DNA of 64,000 nt from Glandiceps talaboti (GCF_964340395.1 NC_135567.1:9061158-9125157), one strand, 5' to 3'; numbered from the stretch's first letter, positions 35,890 through 46,837 are shown. Numbers and translations: made by a program. Notes: generated by a model from the sequence alone, not told the origin.

Positions 35890-36970
35890 TCTAAAATCAG
35901 ATTGAACATTGCAATATATGTTCAGGTATAACATGATAACATGTCCCATCTTATCACAGGACACGTTGGACACTACATGGGATGGTTATTTCATTAATAC
36001 AATATATGTCAGAACTATATGGACACAAATGGATACATGGAGTTAGTTTTATCACTGGATATAGTGGACACTACATGGGGTGATTATTACATTGAAACTA
36101 AACACTGTAATGACTATATAGCAACTGATTTACTTAAAACTAACTAGAACAACATAAAATGTACTAAAATAAACAGAATACACGTTTGTGAAGTCTGTCT
36201 TCACTATAACAATTCAAACCAATGGATATACTATCCGAATATATGTCAGTGATTTATTTCACTGTAACAAGGCACATCAAATTATCATCAAATACTACAA
36301 GAATATATATCAGTCAAATCTATTTAAAAACGACAAAACAAGTCAAATTATCCTCTCTTAAGTCAGTGACGTCTTGTTTCACTATAACAAGGCAAACCAA
36401 ATGATCTTTGCATACAGAAGTGTGCAGTCGAATACACCGGGTAAAATTTTTTGAGTTTTGTGTTTTGGACATAAGTTTAATTTGATACTCATCACGTCAT
36501 ACTTACATAAATTAAATCAAACGAATTAACGTCACCTGCATTTATTTATATTTGAAGTGAATTTACTAAATACTTATACCGGATTAATGAAAACAATACA
36601 ATGGTCTCCTACCTAACATTAAAGCGAAAGGGTACATTACAAAAGGAATGGACATAATTTTCTAAATGTAAACTAAAAAATGTTTTGGTACTGGTATGAT
36701 ATACAATAATGACATTTCCAAGTATACAATTAATAACCAATACACAGTAGATTTCTATCCAATATGACCTAGGAGTCTATTGATTAAAATATGAAAATTA
36801 AACTCAAGGTAAACTCTTTAAAGAACACACAAACATGGCTGTTACCGAACGTAAAACAATCATATCAACAACAGTTCTTGGGTTATTCTGGAATGTTGAC
36901 ATTTATTATAACATCCATATACACCCTAGCCCCACTAATAGGGTGAATGATACAGTAATAACTAAAGGCA
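35890..36970. other. Intergenic, no gene seen
   Basis: Contains loose repetition of GACACTACATGGGRTG (35968, 36069) and TTTCACTRTAACAAGGCA (36258, 36382) phrases about 105-125 bases apart, suggesting an old tandem repeat. No coding content. Confidence 0.4.
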
Positions 36971-36972
36971 AA

Positions 36973-36973
<1 letters not shown>

Positions 36974-37030
<57 letters not shown>

Positions 37031-37167
37031 GGTCGGTATGTCTGTCTGTCTGTCTGTATGTCAGTCTGTTTCCCTACATGCATGCATTTAGATGTATGTA
37101 CATGTATGTATGTATGTATGTATGTATGTATGTATGTATGTATGTATGTATACATACATACATACAT

Positions 37168-37204
<37 letters not shown>

Positions 37205-37270
37205 TACATACATACATACATACATACATACATACATACATACATACATACATACATACATACATACATA
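36974..37270. repeat. (TGTC)n/(GTAT)n/(ATAC)n microsatellite with inverted halves
   Basis: TGTC units, then GTAT units to 37150, then ATAC units to 37270. GTAT and ATAC are reverse complements, so 37095-37270 can fold into a long imperfect hairpin around 37150. Confidence 0.95.
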
Positions 37271-37488
37271 GGTCTTTAACTCGTGTTTATTTCTGTTAAG
37301 GCTTGCAAAAATGATATTACATATACACAAATGTTTCTCATACCCTCGTTACTATAGCAACCTTATGTATATTTGTCTACATTTTTAGTTAAATGTCTGA
37401 TCTGATTTTGATTAAGTTTTTTGGGGGGATTTAATGTTTTGATATATAGACATATATATTATTTAATATTGACATTGTTTTGATCTAT

Positions 37489-37494
37489 TTTTAT
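37489..37494 (-). terminator. Candidate poly(A) signal of the ROCO gene
   Basis: AATAAA on the minus strand, about 225 bases after the stop codon. It is the first full AATAAA found on scanning the 3' flank. In AT-rich DNA such hexamers are common, so support is modest. Confidence 0.35.
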
Positions 37495-37719
37495 TAAAAC
37501 CTACACATATTTTTCTGCTGAAATTCGTTCGTTTCCTGCATTTTCAAACTATGACCTTTCGTGAAATATAAAACTTATAATCGTGTACAAGGCAGACAAC
37601 ACATCCTTATTATTAACATATTAATAGTCAATAGCTGAAACATAGTATTCAGAATTGGAGCGAGGATTGGTATAGTACATTAAGGTTTGACAGATCGTCA
37701 CTTTTGAGACATAATACTG

Positions 37720-40700
37720 TCAACACATTGGGACACATTTCCCCATTTTCCCCATTTTTCTTGGAGTGAAAATTCTGGCATGTTCATCACACAGCCAGAG
37801 TACTTTCTCGCCATCGACAACTGCCTGTAGACCACCAAATCTTCCTCCTTCATCCACTTTGCCAAGAAAATTTGACAACTCTCTTCGGCTCAGGGAACAA
37901 GACTGTTTTTCTATTTCGTCAAGCAACGTGTCTGCTGAAAAGGCTTTATCTCGATGTTTCTTGGCAATATCTGGAAACTCCTTGTAGAAATCATTTACAA
38001 AGTTTTCCACCAAATTACTTGCCTTACCAGCTGTACTAGAAATCTTGCCAACGCTAGCCGTAGCTGGTATTGGAACTAAACTAGCTAGCTCAGTAACCCC
38101 TTGTATGATCTTCAACACCTTGCAGACAATAGGACCATACTTTCTTACAAATTCCTTCACCTTATTGACTCTGTAACCTGGAGAGTCTATGAAGTGTATA
38201 TTTTCTGGATATTCACAGAGTAGATGAACAGCATATCCATCACGAAGATGTGAAAACACTCTTGATGTGACAAACTCTAACCAGGAAAGACCATGTATGT
38301 TGATTGGTAGTAATACAAATAATTTAGGGCACTCATCATCTTTCAGGACATCAGATAATGCCTGTACCAGTGGCTTAGTCATGTTGACATCTTTACACAT
38401 TAACATATCATGTCTACTTTGAAAGATGTGACCTTGGAATTTGGAACATAGCAAGGGTTTACTTTGCTTCTTGGGATTCAATGGCTCCATTATACCAATA
38501 TCATGTTCCCGAGCAACAACACAGTTAGGGCATGCTACAACCGTTTGTGGCTTCTCCATTTCTTGGTAACGACCCATGTCTACTACATACTTCATCAATC
38601 GATCAGCCTCAGTTATAGCACAACATGCCCTTGGTCCTCTTGCAGTCAGTAGAATGCTGTTGTTGTGGAAAAGCAATTCGTATCGAATGAGGTGTATTGC
38701 ATCATCTGAAACACCACAAGAGTTAACACAGTCGTCACAAGTAGATTTTCTGACCAGGCATCGGTAAACAATGTTGTTTCTTAAGAACCTTGGTTGGTTA
38801 CAGACACTTGCCTTGTCATGGATAGTAACTATCAAATCACAGAACCATAGTGGAGGTAAAAAGTTGAAGATGTAGTGATGACTCACTTGTTTCTCACCCT
38901 TGTTAGGGAATGAGGGCCAATCTTTATGGTTTGGCTGACCCACTGGTAATTGTGAGGGGAATAGTAAGTTTGAGAATTTAAAGCCTGCTGTAGAGCTTGC
39001 ATCGTGTGATGTCGGTTTTCCCAGAGCAAAACAAATTTGTAACTGTATCAGCAACGCCAACAGTGGTTCGTGATATTGCTTGTCAATGTGACGCCACACT
39101 TCTTGCACACGTCGTACATCTAGACAACCTAAGACATCTATACTCTTTGCTTTGAATGATATCAATGCCTTCAGCAAGTGTGCCAACCATTGTGGGTCCA
39201 GAATAACAGGAGTATCCTCATCTTTTAATCCCAATGGTTTGTATACAACATCACCCTGACTGCAAAGGAAGTTCATCACATTATTCACAGATTCTTCACT
39301 TTGCATTCCCAAATTATTTGCCAACGTTTTGAAATCAGAAAATGGCAGAATAGAAGAAGTGGCTGTTAACATCCGTTGTGTTCTTAGACTTTCTCTAAGA
39401 CAATGCCATGGTTCTGGAATTTCACTGTATGATTCTGTTAAGATATCACAGGCTGCTTTTACAATGGCGTGACGTAACTGTTTAATGCTGCGGTTTCGAA
39501 CCACTGCAAAACCCTGAGGAAAATTCCCGATGCTGCCAACTTCAAAATATCCCACGATATGAGGGAAACAAGTTCGACCCACTTTATCCATGGTTTTCGC
39601 CTTATCTACTGATTTTGGTTTCCTTACATCTGTGTTGACCTCAACAAATCCAGCTAATCCGTTATATTTGCTCTGCCTGTCCATCTTCGCAGCTGCTTGG
39701 CACATCAGGCAATTTGAGACAACACGATGGTTATGAACTTCACAGTGTGTTTCACGTACATCTTCAAGAAGTTCTTTGAACTGTTTCCATATGTCAGCCA
39801 ATGCCGCATCGGACAGCATGGGGGCATCTGCATGTGTCCCTACAAGTATTACTCGAGATTTCGGTGCAAAGGCATTGACTGACTCCAGCCATAACCTAAC
39901 TCTGCCTAATTGATGAGATGAGGTTATCCTATCTTCAGATTTATCAGCTTGACTGATCGGAAACTCACTTAGATCGAAGACTCCAACAAATAGTGTGTCG
40001 TCTGTGACAAATAAGGTGTGAGATTCTAAGAAATCCACATCTCCAGCACAGTCAAAGACGATTAGTTTGATACCATCCTTCTTGAGATCAATTTCGAATA
40101 TATCGATGCCATCTGTTTTCTTTACTGTTCGTATCTTGCCTCCTAACGCCTTCACTAAAGTTGTCTTCCCTGACCCTTCGTGACCTACCATTACCATCTT
40201 AACGGTATTGTTGCTAACTAAGTTGTTACTTAGGAACTCCTGCAAGTAGGATAAGACTGCGTCCGTACCCGCTCGAATAGTCTTTTTGGGGATATTAAGT
40301 ATACTATTGCCATCTATATGGAAGCTGTCGAAATGATCGACCCGGCCGATCGAGGTTGGAATTCTTTGTAAAGCATTGTTACGAACATCAAGGTTGGTTA
40401 ACCCTGGAATAGAACCGATATCGTCTTGGAGATCAGTCAATCCATTATCATGTAGATACAAGCTGTTAATACTCTTGCATTGAAAATGAATGTACTTCCA
40501 GGTATTTTTTGACTTTGACTCGCTAGTAGATATTTGCTGTAACATGCAGTGAGTGATGGTCAGTGTGTCAAGAGATCCCTCGAAATTCATTTGCCAAGGT
40601 ACGGGTATTGTTGAATGTTTGACAGTGAAATGTTTCACAGTCGGTAACAGCCATGATACTGCCCTGTCTGCTTTAAAATGTATGTCACGTACAATCGCTA

Positions 40701-40980
40701 AACGATGTGAAACTTTAATCTCCTTCATACTATTAACATTGGAATCTACATCTATGACTATTAATGTATGAATTGGTCTACCTTTAAGCAATACTGCAAC
40801 TTTATCGACTTCGTGATTAGAATTCAAAATAATCAAAGATATTATCCATCCCTCCTTGTAGATTGTTGATACGTGTGATTTCACATCAGTGTCTGCCAAG
40901 CTGAGAAATTGGAACTGATTGTTGTCGTCCTTGTATCCACACCCCGACGGCAAATTTAAAGCCGGAATATCTGAAATTAT
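37720..40980 (-). CDS. LRR-ROC-COR (ROCO family) GTPase, large 3' exon of gene A
   Basis: About 1086 codons in one exon, ending in TAA or TGA-type stop at 37720. I number residues from the open-frame start at 40989 (no ATG there; the exon is spliced in). An LRR stretch at 170-235 has INSLYLHDNGLTDL and GLTNLDVRNNALQRIP. The ROC GTPase has a P-loop GHEGSGKTT (269-277), a G3 DCAGD (313-317) and a G4 THAD (385-388), the ROCO variant of NKxD. A Cys/His-rich insert follows (C416, H419, H421, C427, C430). COR includes VILDPQWLAHLL (595-606). CxxC pairs occur at 751-754 and 820-823. No kinase follows. The 900-1089 tail has helices and ends VLWLCDEHARIFTPRK. ROCO proteins are dimeric GTPases in signalling. 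I chose the acceptor TTGTTAAAG|ATA (phase 0). TTTCAG at 40970 is a rival in another phase. Confidence 0.9.
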   Translation of the reverse strand: MISDIPALNLPSGCGYKDDNNQFQFLSLADTDVKSHVSTIYKEGWIISLIILNSNHEVDKVAVLLKGRPIHTLIVIDVDSNVNSMKEIKVSHRLAIVRDIHFKADRAVSWLLPTVKHFTVKHSTIPVPWQMNFEGSLDTLTITHCMLQQISTSESKSKNTWKYIHFQCKSINSLYLHDNGLTDLQDDIGSIPGLTNLDVRNNALQRIPTSIGRVDHFDSFHIDGNSILNIPKKTIRAGTDAVLSYLQEFLSNNLVSNNTVKMVMVGHEGSGKTTLVKALGGKIRTVKKTDGIDIFEIDLKKDGIKLIVFDCAGDVDFLESHTLFVTDDTLFVGVFDLSEFPISQADKSEDRITSSHQLGRVRLWLESVNAFAPKSRVILVGTHADAPMLSDAALADIWKQFKELLEDVRETHCEVHNHRVVSNCLMCQAAAKMDRQSKYNGLAGFVEVNTDVRKPKSVDKAKTMDKVGRTCFPHIVGYFEVGSIGNFPQGFAVVRNRSIKQLRHAIVKAACDILTESYSEIPEPWHCLRESLRTQRMLTATSSILPFSDFKTLANNLGMQSEESVNNVMNFLCSQGDVVYKPLGLKDEDTPVILDPQWLAHLLKALISFKAKSIDVLGCLDVRRVQEVWRHIDKQYHEPLLALLIQLQICFALGKPTSHDASSTAGFKFSNLLFPSQLPVGQPNHKDWPSFPNKGEKQVSHHYIFNFLPPLWFCDLIVTIHDKASVCNQPRFLRNNIVYRCLVRKSTCDDCVNSCGVSDDAIHLIRYELLFHNNSILLTARGPRACCAITEADRLMKYVVDMGRYQEMEKPQTVVACPNCVVAREHDIGIMEPLNPKKQSKPLLCSKFQGHIFQSRHDMLMCKDVNMTKPLVQALSDVLKDDECPKLFVLLPINIHGLSWLEFVTSRVFSHLRDGYAVHLLCEYPENIHFIDSPGYRVNKVKEFVRKYGPIVCKVLKIIQGVTELASLVPIPATASVGKISSTAGKASNLVENFVNDFYKEFPDIAKKHRDKAFSADTLLDEIEKQSCSLSRRELSNFLGKVDEGGRFGGLQAVVDGEKVLWLCDEHARIFTPRKMGKMGKCVPMC

Positions 40981-41473
40981 CTTTAACAAATAGAGTACTT
41001 TATGAGTGCCATGTCCATAGAATTATGAGAAGACACTTTACATATTGACATTTAATTGAGTTTGCACAATATGTACGATAGTTGTAATACTGTATCAAAT
41101 ATACACAAGGAGTAATAATAGTGAATTAAATTTGTAGAAAAATTATATGGTACGGTAAACAGCCCGAAAACTATTTTCCACTTTCCGAACAGTACACATT
41201 TTTAGATTATTTTCATAAGAAAGATTCATAAATGAGTGTACGGTATCAATTTTGACATTTTTCCATGACAATTTTCAAGATTTTGTTTACTGTAGTCAAA
41301 CCCTTTCATATACTGCAAATATTCCAGTGAAATAATGAAATCAACACACTGCAATGTATTTTTCAAAATATTTCCATCAAAATGTGTTAAAATTACATCT
41401 GAATTAAGATATTTATTAATTTTAGCAAATTTCCCCCATAATCAGTAAAATTGAACCTCAAAAAAGATTCAGG

Positions 41474-41718
41474 TTTGTGTCAGTTGCAGGACTTGTCCTA
41501 AAGCTGAAAGGGGTGTGTCAGATGCAGGACTTGTCCTGAAGCTGAAAGGGGTGTGTCAGTTGCAGGATTTGTCCTGAAGCTGAAAGAGGTGTGTCAGCTG
41601 CAGGATTTGTCCTGAAGCTGAAAGGGGTGTGTCAGCTGCAGGACTTGTCCTGAAGCTGAAAGGGGTGTGTCAGATGAAGGACTTGTCCTGAAGCTGAAAG
41701 GGGTGTGTCAGTTGCAGA
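41474..41718. repeat. 38-bp minisatellite, about 6.4 copies
   Basis: The unit begins TGTGTCAGTTGCAGGACTTG and ends TCCTGAAGCTGAAAGGGG. Six full copies and a partial one differ at single bases. Each unit centres on AGGACTTGTCCT, a short palindrome, changed to AGGATTTGTCCT in copies 3 and 4. It lies in the intron just before the ROCO exon. Confidence 0.95.
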
Positions 41719-41898
41719 AGCATTATATGCGTTCTTTCAATATACACAGTGTCATTAATGAAAGTATTAGTGCTGACATTTGCGTTCTGGGTATTCTTTC
41801 TCTTGTGTCAATATGAATTTCATTTGGCTATAGTCAATAACGTTAATTTCGAAATTTGTAATGATATCATGAATATGATAGAATATCTTACTACGTAC

Positions 41899-41979
41899 CT
41901 TGTGAGGTATATCACAGTGTACAATAATGTAACTCAATATCTCGACCATGTCCCTGAATCGCCATCTTTTAAAGTATTC
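41899..41979 (-). CDS. 27-codon exon before the ROCO exon (gene A)
   Basis: This exon reads EYFKRWRFRDMVEILSYIIV and ends HCDIPHK, flanked by an acceptor TCTATTAG and a donor GTACGT, phase 0 at both ends. An equal-length paralogue lies at 58616-58696, also with intact splice sites and open frame, although surrounding intron copies differ by indels. That conservation is the main support. It would join the 15-codon exon 46692-46736 to the ROCO exon, forming a helical segment between the ankyrin repeats and the LRRs. I know no domain name for it. Confidence 0.7.
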
Positions 41980-42229
41980 CTAATAGATGAAACAGTACTA
42001 TAGTCTTACACTGATGAAGCCCCGATCACGCATCATCAACCATCGAATATCACAGTTATTGAAAAATGTACATAGCAATTTGTTTCCATACCAGTACAAT
42101 CAAACAGATCATTGAGTAAAAACATAATGGGCTGAACAAAATTCAAGTCAAAGGCTTTCCCAAAAGTACTGGCTATTTTTTTAATTTTGTAAATACACCT
42201 TACATTGTACTGCAGGTATGGACAGTATC

Positions 42230-42660
42230 ATTGTTACTGGGTCAATTATGTCAAAGTTGTGAGTGTATGCACTAGCCCAAAGATCCATATTGTTGGACAG
42301 TACAATAATGTTGTGAATGATTCTTGGAACCATGAACAATATATTCTCCATCCATATTGTTGTTTATGTAATATACATCATCATTTCACTGTTGCTATTG
42401 GCGTGATCTTGTTGCTAGGCATATGTGCATCCAGGTTTTTGATTTGTATTCACTTGTCTAACCGTCCCTATTTTTATCTTAAATATTTTACACACATTGA
42501 TTATTTTCGATGTTGTTATGGTCATGTTGTTATCACGTTGTTATTATTTTTTTAAATGCTGTATATACACCATAAATTGATATGGGTAGTATCTTGGTTA
42601 TTCGGTCAATTATGTCAAAGGTGGTTCAGTGTATGCACTAGCCCAGCCATCCATATTTTT
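42230..42660 (+). repeat. Dispersed repeat with GTCAAAG...CACTAGCCC and TTGCTAGGCATATGTGC
   Basis: TATGGACAGTATC, TATGTCAAAGTTGTG and TGCACTAGCCCA phrases occur at 42217-42290, again at 42580-42650, and at 58948-59045. The following CACTGTTGCTATTGGCGTGA block recurs at 54570-54605, 54775-54795 and 59060-59110. It appears to be part of the same repeat complex as the Helentron-like elements. Confidence 0.6.
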
Positions 42661-42717
42661 ACCTCCTGTAAGGGTACGGGAGGTATAAAAAGGGGAATGT
42701 GTGTCTGTGTGTCTTTA

Positions 42718-42772
<55 letters not shown>

Positions 42773-43945
42773 GTCATCATTTTCTAAAAATCGGCTGGCT
42801 CAATTGTAATGAAATTTGGAATAAATAATCTTCAGGGTAATAGCTAGACCTGATTAGGTTTTGAGCCAGATCTGTTAATGTTTAATTAGAGAAATTTGCA
42901 TATTAATGAAATCAACTAATTACGCAATATCTTAAGACTGCATACTTCAATTTCAATATAATACAGTATATTCGTTAAACATAACAACGTACATTTGTCC
43001 TATAAAATTTGTTGATGTATCTTACAGCGTTAATGAATAATTTGCATAATACATTATTTTTGGTAATTAGGCTATATCTTAAGAATACATACTTCAAATT
43101 CAACATAATTTAGTACATACGTTAACCATAAGAAAACACACATGTCCTTTCAAGTTTGTTGATGTACTGTACAATGTTAATGAATAATTTGCATAATTAA
43201 TGATTTTCGGTAATTAGGCTATATCTTAAGAATACATACTTCAATTTCAATATAATTCAGTACACACGTTAACCATAACAATCACATATGTCCTGTAAAG
43301 CTTGGTGGTGTACCTTTCAGTGTTAATGAATAATTTGCATAATTAATGATTCTTCGTAATTAGGCTATATCTTACGACTGCATACTTCAATTTCAATACA
43401 ATTCAGTACATACATTAACCATAACAAATTGTGTATGTCCTATAAAGTTAGTTGATGTACCTTACAGTGTTAATGAATAATTTGCATAATTAATGATCTT
43501 CGGTAATTAGGCTATATCTTAAGACTGCATACTTCAATTTCAATACAATTTAGTACATACGTTAACCATAACAAAGCGGACATATCCTATAAAATCTTTT
43601 ATATAGCTTAGTTTTAATGAAAAATTTGCATAATTAATGATTTTAGGTAACTAGGTTGTATCTTAAAAATGCAAGCTTCAAATTTCATATAATATGATAC
43701 GTACATCAAACGTAATAATACACACCTGTCCTATGAAGTTTGTTGCTACAACTTTTTCCTTTAATGAGTATTTTGAATAATGAACGATATTCAGTAATTA
43801 AGCAGTATCATACACTCTAACATACATTAACCTAGGAAAGCATGCTTGTCCAAAAAAAAGCCTGTTACCATATTTTTTTATAGTTTAATGAGTTATTTGC
43901 ATAATTAGTGATTCCCTTACGGGAGGCATTCAGTTTAAATCTGGT
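42661..43945 (+). mobile_element. Helentron-like element with 146-bp tandem core
   Basis: The left end has a small hairpin ACCTCCTGTAAGGGTACGGG-AGGT (42661-42684), then TGTC units (42717-42772), then TCATCATTTTCTAAAAATCGG. The core of about seven tandem units follows, with TAATGAATAATTTGCATAAT at 43031, 43178, 43324 and 43471 and diverged starts at 43615, 43762 and 43886 (spacing 147, 146, 147, 144, 147, 124). The right end is CCCTTACGGGAGGCATTCAG. Tandem core plus adjacent tetranucleotide microsatellite plus terminal hairpin is the layout of non-autonomous Helentrons such as the bivalve pearl elements. No helicase is encoded. Classification is inferred from structure. Confidence 0.65.
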
Positions 43946-44080
43946 TATTGATATACTTGCCTAACTGTCCCTTTTTTTATTTCAAATGTTTAATATACAT
44001 TGAATATTTTCCCACTTGTTATGAGCATATTGTTATTGCTAGGTATGTGTATGTCAATTATTGGAATGACTATCCACTTT

Positions 44081-44082
<2 letters not shown>

Positions 44083-44125
<43 letters not shown>

Positions 44126-44130
44126 ATGGC

Positions 44131-44161
<31 letters not shown>

Positions 44162-44275
44162 ATGTATGTATGTCTGTATGTATGTATGTATGGCTGTCTG
44201 TCTGTCTGTCTGTATGTATGTATGTATGTATGTATGTATGGCTGTCTGTCTGTCTGTCTGTCTGTCTATCTGACT
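44083..44275. repeat. (TGTC)n/(TGTA)n microsatellite
   Basis: TGTC and GTAT runs with TATGGCTGTCTG interruptions at 44125, 44190 and 44237. It takes the place of the microsatellite of a second Helentron-like copy, whose core continues to 44760. Confidence 0.95.
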
Positions 44276-44765
44276 GACTATCATCGCTTTCTTAAAATCG
44301 ACTGACTCAATTCAAACGCCATTTGGTTCATATGTTTGTTAGGTTAATGGCTAGAACTGATAAGGTCTAGGTAAACATCATGTATATTAATGAGGTATTT
44401 GCATTAATTGTTTTCGGTAATTAGGCTATATCTTAAGAGTACATGCTTTAAAGTCAATGCCATATAAAGTTTGTTGACAGCTTGTAGGTTTAATGACTCA
44501 TTTGCATAATTAATGTCTGTCAGTAATTATGCTTTTTATTTTCAATGAATCACTTGCATAATTAATTTTCTGTAATTAAGGCTATAATATGAAGAGTGCA
44601 AGCCTCAAGTTCTGTATAATGTGGTACATACATTAATGATACCAGGGTGGATATGTATCATACATGCATCTTACAATGTTTTTAAAGTCATTTGAATAAT
44701 TAATGATTTCAGGAATTAGGCACACTGCAAGCTCAACATAATTTGGTATATACATTGATGATAAC
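44276..44765 (+). mobile_element. Helentron-like element, second copy, decayed core
   Basis: After the microsatellite come TCATCGCTTTCTTAAAATCG and GACTGACTCAATTCAAACGC, as in the copy at 42661. Diverged core units (TTCGGTAATTAGGCTATATC, TCATTTGCATAATTAATG) follow to about 44765, where an L2 fragment interrupts. Further core scraps lie at 45480-45720. Confidence 0.6.
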
Positions 44766-44814
44766 AATGAAAATGGTCTCTTCTACGCATCGCCCAACGA
44801 AATATAAACACACA

Positions 44815-45470
44815 GGTTCGTTTTATTATCAAAATAAAGAAACATTACCACATAACGAAATATTTGCATAATCTCCATTGGTTTCCAATAACCAAACGAA
44901 TGAAATTCAAGATCTCCACTCCTTACCTATCTATGGTACTATCCCATCATATCTGTGTGATCTGCTCACGGTGTATAAACCAGCACGCTGCCTTCGTTCT
45001 AATATTAATCAACAACAACTAATAGTACCAAGAGTTGCATCAAAGTCCTTTAGATATTGCTCTTTATTCTACGCTGCACCAAAACCTCGGAACGATTTCC
45101 CATGTCACACCAGACAATGCATCAATTGATACTTTCAAACTCAAGTTGAAAACTCAGGTTTACAGTGTGTAATCTAAACTGTATTAAGCTTAGACATTGT
45201 TGGAGATTTGTTTTACATATCTATCTTAGTCGAAACCAGCATTTTAAAATCATTTTCTTGCTAGTTACACTTCTAAAGCATTTTACCTTTGTTAAGATAA
45301 TGTTTCTGCATTACTTTTCTTTCTACCCTTTCAGCCATATTTTAATTTTATCTTCGTGCAGTACATTTGTTTTTTGTTTTTTTCCGTTTTCGTCTTCTCT
45401 TCTGTGAAGCGACTGTGAGCACTGTCACTGATACAAGGCGCTAGATACGTGTTTAATTATTATCATCGGC
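44815..45470 (+). pseudogene. L2-like LINE 3' fragment (block 1)
   Basis: Coding scraps in changing frames match the C-terminus of L2/CR1 reverse transcriptases: a HWLPITER-like region near 44878, then TIPSYLCDLLTVYKPARCLR, LIVPRVASKSFRY and FHIRQC-like FPCHTRQC. The 3' UTR ends with TGTGAAGCGACTGTGAGC and a GGCGCTAGAT...TTATTATCATC tail, as in L2 elements. At least two frame breaks. A paralogous fragment is at 59450-60130. Confidence 0.7.
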
Positions 45471-45759
45471 AAACTTAGTGTGCAACATAAAGTTTTATAT
45501 GTAGCTTTTATTTGTAATAACTAACTTGCATAATTAATGATTTTCCGTAAGAAATTAAGTCTTAATAATGCACCTTTCAAAATCAAAATAAATTACTATA
45601 TATATCAACAATAGCAAGGTCCACAACTTCTAAACAGCTTTGTGATGTAGCTTTTAGTTTAATGAGTCATTTGCATAATTAATAGTGTTCAGTAATTATG
45701 CTAGAAATGAACTCTTCTAATAATTCAGTTACAGTGTGATATTAATAATATGTTCGACA

Positions 45760-46434
45760 GGAAAGACAAGTCATTGTTTACATTTCACCCTGGAAAATAA
45801 GAGTCTATGGTAATTGGTATGATAAATGTGAGTGACAGGTCATACATAATGGGTCACGACAAGTATATTCTGAAGAAAAAAAAACAATTTCGGAGGAAAA
45901 GGACATTGGAGTAGTAATAGACAATAGACTCCCCCACATGTCTTCTAAGATAAAGAAAGTTAACCAAATCATTGGAGTACAAGACTCTGGTTCGATCCCC
46001 ACCTTGAGTATGCAATAAGGGTTGGGCTACACATCTCACTAAACATAACAAGGTTACTGAATTCGAAAATGTTCAGTGACTGGCTATACAGCTTATTCCA
46101 GATTATAAGTTTGTGCCACACGAGGAACGGTTGAGATGACTAAATCTGCAAACCTTAGGCAACTAGAGGACACTCGTACACACTTTTGAAGGAGCACACT
46201 ATGCTGAAATACGTAAACACTTTTTTGTGCATAGAAGTGTTAATACTAGGAACAAGCTGCCACAGGATGCGGTTTCAGCATCAACTGTTCAGTCCCATGA
46301 GCGACAATTTGATAAACCCTCAGAAGAATTACTATATAAGTTTGATATTGACTCTCAACCAATCACTTTAGACATCAACACGCACCCAACGCATTACATG
46401 AACGACGACGATCCAACTAGTCAGAAACAATAAT
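45760..46434 (+). pseudogene. CR1-like RT C-terminal fragment (block 1)
   Basis: Broken frames give SEEKDIGVVIDNRLPHMSSK, then GLHISLNITRL, then HRSVNTRNKLPQDAVSAST, VQSHERQFDKPSEELLYKF. This is the thumb and C-terminus of a CR1-like reverse transcriptase (family phrases LGVxxxxxLKxSxQ and RxxxxWNxLPxxVVxAxSVNxFK). Several stops and an internal deletion relative to 60380-61132. Confidence 0.65.
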
Positions 46435-46691
46435 GTATACACTAATATGTATGTAGAGATGAGTGTATACGTTCTGAGACTGGGTCTGAAATTCAGGCCA
46501 GCCATAATGTTAATTTATTCAGACCAGTGTCTGTTGGTGACATAGTCTTAGAACATCTGCGTAAACAGCAATGCGTAGCAAGAACTACAGTTCATATACA
46601 CATGAATATCAAGGACCAACAACATATATCTAAATATTAATCTTCATTCTGTGTACTACTTCATGATCCTGATGTGAATATATTTTCATAC

Positions 46692-46736
46692 CTTGTTCTC
46701 ATAGTTCTTCAATACATCTTCCAGAAAAGTGCTTCC
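46692..46736 (-). CDS. 15-codon exon (gene A)
   Basis: The exon reads GSTFLEDVLKNYENK between TTTTGTAG and GTATGA, phase 0 at both ends. A copy at 61966-62010 differs only in the last codons (KKK for ENK, plus one silent change), with both splice sites kept, while flanking LINE remnants differ much more. It probably encodes a short helix linking ankyrin and LRR parts of the ROCO protein. Because it is so short, confirmation needs transcript data; the paralogue comparison is the evidence. Confidence 0.6.
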
Positions 46737-46837
46737 CTACAAAATGTAGAGAAAGAAGCATTGTTAGTTTACTGTGCATGTGATTCATTTTTACCTTGCG
46801 TAAGAAATGTTATATGTTGGGGTGAAAACTGTACGCG

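Noticed and set aside
40953-40989. Start of the ROCO protein at 40989
   Set aside because: The codon there is TTG and no ATG is nearby; a splice acceptor at 40981-40984 fits better.
42890-43905. Regularly spaced repeats that could be taken for a CRISPR array
   Set aside because: The 146-bp units repeat over their whole length with no unique spacers, and the genome is animal.
45975-46010. CTCTGGTTCGATCCCCACC resembling a tRNA B box
   Set aside because: It is the LVRSPLEYA-coding part of a CR1-like reverse transcriptase, also present at 60625-60655.
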